Assembly (NCBI GenBank): GCA_947481685.1
Contig: CANKHA010000025.1
Coordinates: 1-35,780 of the forward strand
From: Bradyrhizobiaceae bacterium
GTDB taxonomy: Bacteria; Pseudomonadota; Alphaproteobacteria; Rhizobiales; Xanthobacteraceae
Direction: 5' to 3'
Length of the DNA stretch: 35,780 nt
The notes beneath the pieces were generated by a model. The model was given only the letters and a program-made list of their open reading frames with translations, made no database searches and was not told where the DNA came from. Shown here in pieces: positions 27,414-35,384 of this stretch. Within the stretch, counting starts at the first letter, position 1, and each line of letters starts with the position of its first letter. Position numbers and translations under genes: made by a program.

Positions 27414-28880
27414 TTATTTGCTCAAGAACGGCAGCTCGGCGGACCATTTGGCGCGAATTTTATCGGCGTATTCAGGGGGCACTTTGTTGACCGTCGGGAA
27501 CTTGTCCTTCCAGTGGAACGGCCGTGTTGCATAGATGATCATGCGCGCCGTGGTGGTGTCGCCATTATCCCGCTTGTCCGGATGCAGCGCAGGGTCGATC
27601 AGGCCGGTCCAGCAGCCATCGATCACGTCGGTATCGCCTTTCGGATCCCAGCGCGTGGCCACCGCCCACATCACTTCCGTGGGATTGGTGATGTCGATGT
27701 CCTCGTCCACCACAATGATCATGCGCGTCATGTAAGCGCCGGCACGGCAGCCTGCGGCAACAAGGCCTGCCATCTTGGCGTGGCCCGGATGCAACTGCTT
27801 GATCGAGATGATGTTGATGAAGCTCGATCCGCCACCGGGCAATTTCCACACGCCCTTGATGCCGGGAACGCCGGCAGCCTCAAGCGCATCCCACAGCCCT
27901 GCAACCTGCGGAATTTTGATCTGCCGGCCGGGATAGGTTGGCGCGGTCGGGGGCTGGCCGATCATGATTGGATTGTTGCGATGATAGATCGCCTTCACAT
28001 GCATCACGGGTTCAAGGCGCGCATCCGAAGCGTAGTAACCCGGCCATTCGCCGAATGGGCCTTCGGGACGGGAGTCCTCCGACGGTGGCGGCATAAAGCC
28101 GTCGTAGACGATCTCGGCATCCGCTGGGATCGGGACGCCGCTGACGCGTGCAGGCACGACATCGATCGGACGGCCGATGGCGCCACCCGCGGTAGCAAAT
28201 TCCGATTCGCCTTCCTTTGACGCGCCGGAGGCAACGACACCCAGGATCGGCGCCTGACCGACGCAAATCGCGATCGGGCAGGGCTTGCCCTTGGCCCACC
28301 ACTTGCGGCGGATCACATCGCCGCCTTTGCCCTCTTCGATGAAGACCGAAAGCGTCGTCTTGTCGCGAACGCTGACGCGGTAAGTGCCGAGGTTGACCCA
28401 GTCGCTGTCGGGATCCTTGACGATGACCACGCATTCGGTGCCGACATAGTTGCCGCCATCGGCTTCATGCCAGCGTGGCGTCGGCAGCTTGTTGATATCG
28501 ACGGCGTCGCCTTCCATGACGTTTTCATAGACCGGGCCGGTATTCACCAGCCGCGGCGGGATCGGCTGCGACCGTTCCTTCGGCCGATTGCGATAGGCCT
28601 TCACCGCATCCATGTTGAGATCGCCAACCACGAATTTGGCGACGCGGACATTGCACAGCATGCGATGAGTCGGGTCGCAGCCTTTCATCTCTTCGAACAC
28701 CATCACCGGCGGATAGAGATGCTCGTGGCTGAGCTCGAAGATCGCTCCGATCTCGAGTTCCGGATCGGCGCCCTTGACGCGCTTGAATTCGCCGGCGGCT
28801 TCGGCGCGTTCGAGGAACACCCGCAGGTCTCCCATCGCGGCTGCGTCGTAGCGCTTTGGCTTCTCGGTCTTGTCCAGCAT
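27414..28880 (-). CDS. UbiD family decarboxylase (cassette 2)
   Basis: A 488-residue UbiD-family prenyl-FMN decarboxylase, paralogous to the gene at 22983-24461 along its whole length. Shared features include WVNLGTYR (Arg168), CVGQAPILGVVAS, PIPADAE, the catalytic PEGPFGEWPGYY (Glu273, Glu278) and HPGHAKMAGLVA. ATG 28880 lies about 10 bases after GGAGAGG. It follows the binding-protein gene by 34 bases, whereas cassette 1 overlaps, so the junctions have diverged. There is no third NMT1-like gene here: the cassette ends at the terminator at 27355-27390. The substrate is unknown. Confidence 0.94.
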   Translation of the reverse strand: MLDKTEKPKRYDAAAMGDLRVFLERAEAAGEFKRVKGADPELEIGAIFELSHEHLYPPVMVFEEMKGCDPTHRMLCNVRVAKFVVGDLNMDAVKAYRNRPKERSQPIPPRLVNTGPVYENVMEGDAVDINKLPTPRWHEADGGNYVGTECVVIVKDPDSDWVNLGTYRVSVRDKTTLSVFIEEGKGGDVIRRKWWAKGKPCPIAICVGQAPILGVVASGASKEGESEFATAGGAIGRPIDVVPARVSGVPIPADAEIVYDGFMPPPSEDSRPEGPFGEWPGYYASDARLEPVMHVKAIYHRNNPIMIGQPPTAPTYPGRQIKIPQVAGLWDALEAAGVPGIKGVWKLPGGGSSFINIISIKQLHPGHAKMAGLVAAGCRAGAYMTRMIIVVDEDIDITNPTEVMWAVATRWDPKGDTDVIDGCWTGLIDPALHPDKRDNGDTTTARMIIYATRPFHWKDKFPTVNKVPPEYADKIRAKWSAELPFLSK

Positions 28881-28914
28881 TGTTGTTGATCCTCTCCCTA
28901 AACTTGCGCGTTGT

Positions 28915-29961
28915 TTATTCGCCTTCCAGGCCCTGACTCTTCAGCATCGCGGCGAGGTAATCCAGTGCTTCCGGCGATGTCTTGCCGATGCGTTGCACGA
29001 GGAATGTCACGTCTTCAGCCGTCATCGGCTCGAAGTCCTCGCTGACCTTGCGGCCTTGCTCTGCGAATTCCGGATCGTCGGAGGCGTCGTTGAACGCATC
29101 GCGGTGCGCTTTCACGAAAGGCTCGGGTGTGCCCGGCGGCAAAGCCACCCACTTGTCGAGCGCGGTGATGCTGACCCAGTAATCGAAGGCCTGCTGCTGC
29201 AGCGGATCTTTGATCTTGTCCTTCATCATATCGACGACGAATGGCGCGCCCTCAAATTCGGCGCGCGATGTCAGCTTGCCGTTTTTCAGGCTGCCGGATT
29301 GGCTCAGGATCTTGAATTTGCCGGTGGCGAGCAATTTGCGAATGTGGAACAGGTTGCCGGTCGCCGTCATGTCGATTTCGCCCCGGTCGAGGGCAAGCAG
29401 CAACTCACTGGTGCCGGGATAGCCGACGACCCATTTTGCATTCCAGCCGAGCACTGCAATACCCCAGGCCGTGGTCTGCATTCCGGAGCGCGGTACTCCA
29501 CCAAGCGATCCCATAATCACCGGGGGCTTCGACTTGTCGTAAAGCCGAGGCTCCGATTCCTTGCGGATCATCAGCACGGTGCCGCCGCGCCCCGCGCCAC
29601 CGACCATGATGAATTTCGTCGGATCGAACAGCGAGTTAGATTTCCTGTACAGGAGTGGGTCCGCCTGGCTGGTGGATCCCATCGTCATGGTCAAGCCGTC
29701 GGGCGCGACCTGTTTGACGAAAAAGTTCATCGACGTCACGCCTTGCGCGCCTGGAATATTCCGGACGATCACGGTGGGCTTGCCGGGCAGATGAGAAGCG
29801 ATGGTGTTTGCGATCAGGCGTCCGGAAAGGTCGGTGCCGCCGCCAGGCGCGCTGCCGATCACTATGGTGATCTGCTTGCCCTGAAAATTAGGCGTGTCCT
29901 GAGCCGAAACAGCCGAAAGCCCCATCACGAGGGCAGTTGCCGTCATCACAATTCGCCGCAT
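28915..29961 (-). CDS. Bug-type substrate-binding protein (cassette 2)
   Basis: A 348-residue TctC/Bug periplasmic binding protein with the signal peptide MRRIVMTATALVMGLSAVSA. Family segments are ITIVIGSAPGGGTDLSGRLIA and GKPTVIVRNIPGA. ATG 29961 begins the signal peptide; an in-frame extension upstream lies in the shared regulatory region. It is a close paralogue of the 24458-25492 protein and likewise precedes a UbiD gene, so the two cassettes probably arose by duplication and may handle related acids. Confidence 0.93.
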   Translation of the reverse strand: MRRIVMTATALVMGLSAVSAQDTPNFQGKQITIVIGSAPGGGTDLSGRLIANTIASHLPGKPTVIVRNIPGAQGVTSMNFFVKQVAPDGLTMTMGSTSQADPLLYRKSNSLFDPTKFIMVGGAGRGGTVLMIRKESEPRLYDKSKPPVIMGSLGGVPRSGMQTTAWGIAVLGWNAKWVVGYPGTSELLLALDRGEIDMTATGNLFHIRKLLATGKFKILSQSGSLKNGKLTSRAEFEGAPFVVDMMKDKIKDPLQQQAFDYWVSITALDKWVALPPGTPEPFVKAHRDAFNDASDDPEFAEQGRKVSEDFEPMTAEDVTFLVQRIGKTSPEALDYLAAMLKSQGLEGE

Positions 29962-30014
29962 CTTCCGTCCCTTTCCGCTTGGCATCACTGCTCCCGCCGC
30001 CCGGAGCTTTTTCC

Positions 30015-30047
30015 ATTTTTTGACACTTATTTCGCAATCCGACAACT
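30015..30047 (-). promoter_or_regulatory. Shared upstream box of cassette 2
   Basis: Counterpart of the box at 25544-25576, with the same ATTTTTTGACA block, TATTTC, CAATC and AACT at matching spacing, placed about 53 bases before the cassette 2 start. The rest of the 30048-30316 gap holds two perfect palindromes (GGGCATGCCC at 30141-30150 and GGATGCGCATCC at 30166-30177) and no gene. Confidence 0.5.
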
Positions 30048-30316
30048 GCTTTCGGACCGGCCCTGAATGCCCATAAAAAGGCCGTCTGCAGGCAACATAC
30101 CGGCTTGAGCCTCATCGGAAACCGGGGCGTTTTGCGATCAGGGCATGCCCGCCGCTGTGTCTTAAGGATGCGCATCCCCGGTAAACCAATCCGTCCGCAC
30201 CAGACCGACATAGCGGTCGTAATTCCGCCGCCGGACGATATATAGAGGCTTGGGGACTTGGTCCGTCTTTGTTCGCGGGCGTACGGATTCGCCGCGGCGG
30301 ATCGCAAGGAAACGGG

Positions 30317-31324
30317 ATGAAGGATTTCTGGCTGTCGTCCGGCCATCATTTGCTCGAGCGCGATGCCGGTGGCGGATTCGTCGTGTCTGATGAATTTCTC
30401 AAGGTCTATATCGCACGCCCGGAACTTGCGCCGCCGCCCGATGCGGCGGATGACGAGCGCGCATTTCACGCAGCGCTTCTGGCCGATCCGCGCCGCAAGG
30501 TGAGCGAGAAGGAAATCGCGGCGCTTTCCGATCCGGATGCGCGCGAGAACTGGAAATTGCTGCTCGATTTCCGCGACCGCCTGTTGCGGCATCCCACCCT
30601 CGAAGCCGCCTATGTCGGGATGCTGAAGGAAGACGACGATCGCACGCCGCCGCTCTTTATGAATCAGCTCGTCCACGTGATTCTTCGCAACGCTCTCGAC
30701 GGCTGCGACGACGCCTATGTGCTGCGGGCGGCCGAGCTGTTTTTCCGCGAGCAACGCCTCACGGTGCATGACAAGACGCTGATCGCGGCCGATGAGGAAA
30801 CCATCGCCGGCATCGGCGATGCCCCGTTGTCCCCGCTGGTGTCGCTGGCGGGGTTGCCGGCGGCATCGGAGATCGACGTCCTGTCGAACACCAATGCGGC
30901 CACCTATTGGGATCGCAGCGATCAGTTCAACATGGCGCTCGATATGACGGCCGGCAAGCGCAGCCTTGCCGCGCTTGGCGAAGTGATCGCCGCCTGGATC
31001 TTCCACATGTTGTCGATCGAGGTGGATATCGAGCCGCTGACCGAAATCCGCGACGCCAATCTGTCCTGGTATGTCGGCCTCGATGCCGAGTCCGCGCGCA
31101 TTGCCGATGCGCTGTGGAACGGTGAGGAGCTTGACGATACGGCCAAATCGCGGGTCATCGGGCTGTTTCGGCTGACGTTTCGCGATCCCGGCGTGGTCAC
31201 CGAACAACTCCGTGGCGAGCCGATCTATCTGCTGCTGGCGATGACGCCCGAACGCGTGCTGGAGCTGAAGCCGCAAAATCTGGTCATGGGGCTTCCCGTC
31301 CGGCGGATGGAAACCGTGACTTGA
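30317..31324 (+). CDS. DUF6352 family protein
   Basis: A 335-residue cytoplasmic protein of a family found mainly in Hyphomicrobiales and relatives, recognised from its MKDFWLSSGHHLLERD start and the DPRRKVSEKEIAAL and LLRHPTLEAAY segments. The function is unknown. It has no signal peptide or obvious catalytic motif and is rich in helices and acidic residues. ATG 30317 follows AAGGA. It precedes mobB by 47 bases on the same strand, and a link to molybdenum cofactor biology is only positional. Confidence 0.78.
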   Translation: MKDFWLSSGHHLLERDAGGGFVVSDEFLKVYIARPELAPPPDAADDERAFHAALLADPRRKVSEKEIAALSDPDARENWKLLLDFRDRLLRHPTLEAAYVGMLKEDDDRTPPLFMNQLVHVILRNALDGCDDAYVLRAAELFFREQRLTVHDKTLIAADEETIAGIGDAPLSPLVSLAGLPAASEIDVLSNTNAATYWDRSDQFNMALDMTAGKRSLAALGEVIAAWIFHMLSIEVDIEPLTEIRDANLSWYVGLDAESARIADALWNGEELDDTAKSRVIGLFRLTFRDPGVVTEQLRGEPIYLLLAMTPERVLELKPQNLVMGLPVRRMETVT

Positions 31325-31371
31325 ACCGACGGTTAGCAGAATTGCATCCGGCGTTTTTGCTATAAGGCGTC

Positions 31372-31872
31372 ATGCGGATCATTGGACTTGCAGGTTGGAG
31401 CGGTTCCGGAAAGACCACCTTGCTGGCCAAGGTCATTCCCCGGCTCACGGCGCGTGGGCTCACGGTTTCCACGCTGAAACACGCTCATCATGCCTTCGAT
31501 ATCGATCAGCCCGGCAAGGATTCCCATACCCATCGGATGGCTGGCGCTACCGAAGTGCTGATCGGATCGGCCAATCGCTGGGCGCTCATGCACGAGTTGC
31601 GAGGCGCCGCCGAGCCCAAGCTCGATGAACTTCTTGCGAGGCTTACACCGGTCGATCTGGTGATCGTGGAGGGTTACAAGTGGGAGTGGCACCCCAAGCT
31701 TGAAGTCCATCGCATCGCCAACGGCAAGCCGCTGCTGCAACCGGATGATCCGCTGATCGTCGCGATTGCATCGGACCAGCCCGTGACAGCGACAGTTCCC
31801 GTCATCGCGCTGGATGATGTGGAAGCCGTCATCGATATTATCCTGGCGCATGCCGGGCCATTGACGCGCTAG
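31372..31872 (+). CDS. mobB: Molybdopterin-guanine dinucleotide biosynthesis protein MobB
   Basis: A 166-residue P-loop GTPase that assists MobA in making the molybdopterin guanine dinucleotide cofactor. The Walker A motif GWSGSGKTT lies at residues 8-16. TLKHAHHAFDID and DSHTHRMAGA are MobB signatures, and VEGYKWEWHPKLEV is a conserved late segment. It ends three bases before the stop of mobA, which is on the other strand. In many bacteria the two genes share an operon; here they converge. Confidence 0.95.
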   Translation: MRIIGLAGWSGSGKTTLLAKVIPRLTARGLTVSTLKHAHHAFDIDQPGKDSHTHRMAGATEVLIGSANRWALMHELRGAAEPKLDELLARLTPVDLVIVEGYKWEWHPKLEVHRIANGKPLLQPDDPLIVAIASDQPVTATVPVIALDDVEAVIDIILAHAGPLTR

Positions 31873-31875
31873 GCT

Positions 31876-32511
31876 TCAGGCTTCGGGATGTTGCGCGGCA
31901 AGCTCGTTCGCACGCGCGGCGTCTGCCGGCGTATTGACGTTGAAGAACGGATCGACCGGAATATCCGGCCATTTGGCGATGGCAATTCCATGCCGCGCGG
32001 TCCAGATCTCGATTTTCCGCAGGCCCTCTTCGATCAGGGCGTGCCGGAGATCGTCACGTAACGCCACCGGCCATATCCCGGCCACGGGATGGCGCCAGTC
32101 GCCTGACATTGCGCAGGCCAACGGCGTTCCCGCTTCCAGCCGGGCGGCGTGCAGGCGCGCGATCAGGTCGCGGGGCAAGAAAGGGCAATCGCCGGGAACA
32201 CTTCCAATCCAGGCGATATCCGGGCGGTTGGCCGCCGCCCAGTCGAGCCCGGCCAAAATCCCGGCAAGCGGGCCGGCAAAATCCGGCACATCATCTGCAA
32301 TCACGGGGAGTCCGGCGGCGGCAAACCGCTTTGGGTCGCCATTGGCATTGATCACAAACCCATGACACTGCGGGCGCAGGCGTTCGAGCACGCGCTCGAG
32401 GATCGTGACCTCCCCGACACGCAGCATGGCTTTGTCACCGCCGCCCATGCGCCGCGCTAAACCTCCGGCCAGTATCAGGCCAAGCGTCGGAAGCGTTTGT
32501 GCAGGTGTCAT
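31876..32511 (-). CDS. mobA: Molybdenum cofactor guanylyltransferase MobA
   Basis: A 211-residue nucleotidyltransferase that joins GMP to molybdopterin. The N-terminal nucleotide-binding signature [17 protein letters not shown] (about 12-28) is clear. PGDCPFLP holds the metal-binding Asp, and FFNVNTP is the C-terminal signature. [12 protein letters not shown] also fits MobA. The start is ATG 32511; palindromic repeat copy B lies 13 bases upstream, within its promoter region. Mo hydroxylases such as those at 3573-8752 normally use the cytosine form of the cofactor, so this enzyme probably serves other Mo enzymes. Confidence 0.94.
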   Translation of the reverse strand: MTPAQTLPTLGLILAGGLARRMGGGDKAMLRVGEVTILERVLERLRPQCHGFVINANGDPKRFAAAGLPVIADDVPDFAGPLAGILAGLDWAAANRPDIAWIGSVPGDCPFLPRDLIARLHAARLEAGTPLACAMSGDWRHPVAGIWPVALRDDLRHALIEEGLRKIEIWTARHGIAIAKWPDIPVDPFFNVNTPADAARANELAAQHPEA

Positions 32512-32523
32512 GCCGTCACTTTA

Positions 32524-32570
32524 GAGCGCAATCCGGCGAAGTGGGAACCGGTTCGCCGCAAGATTGCGCG
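32524..32570 (+). repeat. Dispersed palindromic repeat, copy B
   Basis: A near-exact copy of the 11404-11450 element (GAGCGCAATCCGGCG ... GCAAGATTGCGCG) in plus orientation. It lies between mobA and the ATP-grasp gene. With the inverted copy C it brackets the two-gene peptidase/ATP-grasp module. Confidence 0.8.
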
Positions 32571-32617
32571 AAAACTAAAAAATCTAACAAGAAAAATGGC
32601 GCCAGCGACAGCACGGG

Positions 32618-33637
32618 TTATTCCGAGAGCCTTCCGCGGCTACGCTGGATACCGAGAGCGACGATCCGGTTCAGCATGTCGCGGTATTTGATTTTGTCGT
32701 GGGCCGCCGCATGGGCGAATTCCTCGCTCTGGGCGATTTCCGGATTGGGATTTGCTTCCAGGAAATACGGGATGTTGTCTTTGGAGAGCCGGAAGTCGAT
32801 GCGCGCATAGCCGTCGAGTTCAAGCGTCCGGTAAATGCGCTTCGCCATATTGCAAATCCGCGCGCGCAGTTCCGGCGAAAGATCTTTGGCCGGGCCGTGC
32901 TCGATCTTGTGGCGCTCTTGATAGTCCTTGTTGTGCTTCACATTTTCAGTGGCAATCGGAGCGGCGCTGCCGAAATCGAGCTCCCAGACCGGAAGCACCC
33001 GCAGCCGGTCATTGCCGAGAACGCCGACATAGATTTCGCGACCTTCAATATATTGTTCAACCAGAGCCGGGGTCGAAAGCTTCGCGTGAATAAAGGCGAC
33101 ACGCTCGGCGAGCTTCTCGTCGTTATCGACGATGGACGCCTGCGAGATTCCTTCCGAGGCATCGACGGTCAGGCTTTTGACGATCAAGGGGAAGGCCAGC
33201 CGTTTTGGCCGCTGGATCTTGCGCAGCATAGGAAACACCGCGAACGCCGGCACCGGAATGCGATGATAGTGCACAAGCTTCTTCGACAGGTCCTTGCCAC
33301 GCGCGATCATCAGCCCACGCGGGTTGCAGCCGGTATAGGGGACGCGCAGCAGCTCGAGGTAGCTCACGACATTCTGGTCATACGTGGTGTCGCCGTGGAA
33401 TTCTTCCAGCAGGTTGAAGACGACGTCGGGTTTCCAGGACTCGATCTCGTCCCTGATAGGTTTCAACTCATGTTGCACGCCAAGGGGCTTCACCTCGTGG
33501 CCCGCTTTGCGCAGCGTGCTCACCACATCGTATTCGGTTTTCCAGACATTGATTTCGTTGGCGGAGAAACCTTTCAGGCTCTCCGGTGGCATCAGGTCCG
33601 GATGCAACAGCACCAGGATGCGCAACCGCTTTTTCAT
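32618..33637 (-). CDS. ATP-grasp ligase, D-Ala-D-Ala ligase/RimK-like
   Basis: A 339-residue ATP-grasp enzyme that should join a carboxylate to an amine through an acyl-phosphate. The N-terminal domain has PDVVFNLLEEFHGD (about 70-83) and YTGCNPRG, like D-Ala-D-Ala ligases. The ATP-binding Lys is in PLIVKS (Lys154), the hinge is VEQYIEGREIYVGV, and the magnesium site is RIDFR (Asp281) with EANPNP (Glu294, Asn296). It is not the housekeeping Ddl: it lacks a cell-wall neighbourhood and has an inserted HNKDYQERHKIEHG loop. ATG 33637 overlaps the TGA of the metallopeptidase as ATGA, so the two are translationally coupled. Its substrate is probably a peptide or amino acid; this is inference. Confidence 0.87.
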   Translation of the reverse strand: MKKRLRILVLLHPDLMPPESLKGFSANEINVWKTEYDVVSTLRKAGHEVKPLGVQHELKPIRDEIESWKPDVVFNLLEEFHGDTTYDQNVVSYLELLRVPYTGCNPRGLMIARGKDLSKKLVHYHRIPVPAFAVFPMLRKIQRPKRLAFPLIVKSLTVDASEGISQASIVDNDEKLAERVAFIHAKLSTPALVEQYIEGREIYVGVLGNDRLRVLPVWELDFGSAAPIATENVKHNKDYQERHKIEHGPAKDLSPELRARICNMAKRIYRTLELDGYARIDFRLSKDNIPYFLEANPNPEIAQSEEFAHAAAHDKIKYRDMLNRIVALGIQRSRGRLSE

Positions 33638-34656
33638 AAGGCGAATGACCGCCGTGTCCGGTTGTAAAGAGAATGAACGGTTCTGGCTGTCAGCAACACG
33701 GTAAAGTCCCTGATCAGTTGCCGTTGTGAACCCACTGTCCGCAACTTCAACGCGCGACATCGCTTGATGATGTCATCGAGCACGTCATCCAGCGTGAGCT
33801 GGTACTCACCTGTAGACTTGGAAACACGTCGACGAATCTGGGCCCGGTTCTTTTCCAGGAAAGTCGATGCCGCTTGCGAACGTTTCCGCTCCGGATCGCT
33901 GGAGAAGATCTTGAGCAGGTCACGGTCGTAACCCCTCGGAGAATCACCAAGATAGAAATCTTGCTTCTTCTTGTAGTGCTGGGCAAGGGTGCGTGTCTGC
34001 CGGCTGGCTGGATCGACTTCGATCTGCTTTTTCAAAACCGGCTTCTGATCTGCGATCTCGGCCATCAGCTCTTCGACATATTCGAGCTTCTTGATTGCGG
34101 GCCAGCTCGTGTAACGCTTGCGCCAATTCGAGCGCGGCGTGAGCCAGACGGCAAAAGTTTCGGCGAAATCCTCGTCGGGGTGGCTCTGGGCATACCAGAG
34201 CCGCAGATGCCGGACGAAGCGATGGCTGCGCGAGTTAGGCCGGTAGTGCTTGGGGTAGGGCGTTGAGGACGCGCCGAACAATTGCTGCCAGCGCCGCCGT
34301 TTGTGCAGCTGATAGGCGTGCTGCATGACGTGCCCGGCCTCATGCCGTAGGATGCGCATGCATTCGGCTTCGCTGCCGCCTTCAACGTCGATGATCTTCC
34401 TGCGCTCGAGGCGCACCAGCCGCGGGTGGGTCAGGTAAAATGGGATGGCGATGCCCGGGGTGGTATCTGGGCTGAACCATTCGTCGGAAATCCAGGTATG
34501 CAGCTTGATCCGAATACCTTTTTTCCGCAATTCGCGATGCAGGCTGGCGACGCAGTCTTCCAGCCAGGTGCCTTTGATGCCAACGCCAAGATCCTTGAGA
34601 CGCAGCTCCAGAAGCTGCGCGTCAGAGAAGGAGGCCCAGGCAAATCTACGCGGCAC
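33634..34656 (-). CDS. Putative zinc-binding metallopeptidase
   Basis: A 340-residue protein with the zinc-peptidase motif HEAGH (His105, Glu106, His109) and a downstream DEDFAETFAVWL whose Glu166 is a likely third ligand, a gluzincin-like layout. It belongs to uncharacterised putative zinc metallopeptidases with conserved GTWLEDCVASLHREL and HLRLWYAQSHPDEDF segments. It has no signal peptide, so it acts in the cytoplasm. The C-terminal 150 residues are highly basic and may bind RNA, DNA or a partner. GTG 34656 is the earliest start, since an in-frame stop lies three codons upstream. It is the first gene of the coupled pair with the ATP-grasp ligase, which suggests a joined cut-and-ligate or maturation role. 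Confidence 0.82.
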   Translation of the reverse strand: MPRRFAWASFSDAQLLELRLKDLGVGIKGTWLEDCVASLHRELRKKGIRIKLHTWISDEWFSPDTTPGIAIPFYLTHPRLVRLERRKIIDVEGGSEAECMRILRHEAGHVMQHAYQLHKRRRWQQLFGASSTPYPKHYRPNSRSHRFVRHLRLWYAQSHPDEDFAETFAVWLTPRSNWRKRYTSWPAIKKLEYVEELMAEIADQKPVLKKQIEVDPASRQTRTLAQHYKKKQDFYLGDSPRGYDRDLLKIFSSDPERKRSQAASTFLEKNRAQIRRRVSKSTGEYQLTLDDVLDDIIKRCRALKLRTVGSQRQLIRDFTVLLTARTVHSLYNRTRRSFAL

Positions 34657-34770
34657 GACGCTTCACGGCTCACACATTTGGCTGAAATAACGTGAGCATC
34701 TTGCACAGGCCCGGAAAGCCTGTCGATGGGCTTTCGAGCACCCGCCGGCCGCTCTAGCGGGGCCGGCGAG

Positions 34771-34818
34771 AATCTGGAGTCTGATCAGAATTAAGTCTGA
34801 TCAGACTCCAGATTCTTT
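34771..34818. repeat. Perfect 21-bp inverted repeat
   Basis: The arms at 34771-34791 (AGAATCTGGAG...) and 34798-34818 are exact reverse complements around ATTAAG. There is a short TTT after the right arm. Two further hairpins lie to its left: AAAGCC/GGCTTT at 34715-34734 and GCCGGCC...GGCCGGC near 34746-34769. The cluster fills the gap upstream of the metallopeptidase and could end transcripts from the DUF992 gene. It directly adjoins palindromic repeat copy C and may be part of the same compound element. Confidence 0.8.
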
Positions 34819-34821
34819 AGT

Positions 34822-34895
34822 TTGTCGCGCAATCTTGCGGCGAACCGGTTCCCATCCCGGATCACGTACGGGACAGGCTTTCGCCGGATTGCGCT
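34822..34895 (-). repeat. Dispersed palindromic repeat, copy C, interrupted
   Basis: Inverted copy of the elements at 11404 and 32524. Both ends match (GCGCAATCTTGCGGCGAACC on the left, TTCGCCGGATTGCGC on the right). The middle carries about 25 extra bases (TCCCGGATCACGTACGGGA plus six), which themselves contain TCCCG/CGGGA ends. It lies just past the DUF992 stop. Confidence 0.75.
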
Positions 34896-34904
34896 AAAAA
34901 ATCC

Positions 34905-35384
34905 TTACGGAACAAAGCGAAGTTCGAGGCTGGCCAAGCCGGCCGAAATGTTCAAGCCGGTCTGGGCCTGGGTCGACAAAGGCTGCAAGGCGAAGGCCCG
35001 GTTATTTCCCCCGATGAGGATATTCGCGCCTCCGCCGACGATCACCGAAGCATCGGCTGTGGCGCCGACGTAGTTGCCGCCCAGCGAGGCTGGCGGATAC
35101 GCCGTTGAGCCGGCCATCAAAACCGCCCAGCCCAAGGCGCCACCTGTCCTGAAGCCGATATCGATTCCGACGGTCGTAATGCGGCCGACGTATTTCTCCG
35201 GCAGGCCGGCGGTCGGCGTAAAGACACATTGCAGTTCCTGGCTGCCCGCGATGATGACACCGACGCTGGCCGACATGTTGCAGTTGAGCCCTCCCGCCGG
35301 TGCGTAACCGGCGGGTTGAGCACCGGCCTGGCTCATGGCAGCGCCGAGCAGCGCGAGTGCGAAAAATGCAGAACGTGATTTCAT
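34905..35384 (-). CDS. DUF992 domain-containing secreted protein
   Basis: A 159-residue protein with a signal peptide (MKSRSAFFALALLGAAMSQAGA) and a glycine-rich beta-strand body: VGVIIAGSQELQCVFTP, the paired YVGRITTVGIDIGF and the late YVGATADASVIVGGGANILIGG. These mark the DUF992 family, common in Hyphomicrobiales and of unknown function, probably periplasmic or envelope-bound. Two Cys (in LNCNM and QELQC) could form a disulfide. ATG 35384 starts the signal peptide. The transcript would run into the hairpin elements at 34771-34895. Confidence 0.88.
   Translation of the reverse strand: MKSRSAFFALALLGAAMSQAGAQPAGYAPAGGLNCNMSASVGVIIAGSQELQCVFTPTAGLPEKYVGRITTVGIDIGFRTGGALGWAVLMAGSTAYPPASLGGNYVGATADASVIVGGGANILIGGNNRAFALQPLSTQAQTGLNISAGLASLELRFVP

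Noticed and set aside
28870-30066. Long plus-strand open frame (398 codons) opposite a Bug receptor
   Set aside because: The minus-strand gene has a signal peptide and family motifs; the opposite frame has none and arises from GC-rich codon use.
29888-31276. Long minus-strand open frame opposite the DUF6352 gene
   Set aside because: It runs across the cassette 2 promoter region and opposes a recognised protein; no homologous motif is seen.
32618-33637. Housekeeping D-alanine--D-alanine ligase (ddl)
   Set aside because: It is related in fold, but the EANPNP end, the inserted loop and coupling to a metallopeptidase differ from the cell-wall enzyme and its murein gene context.
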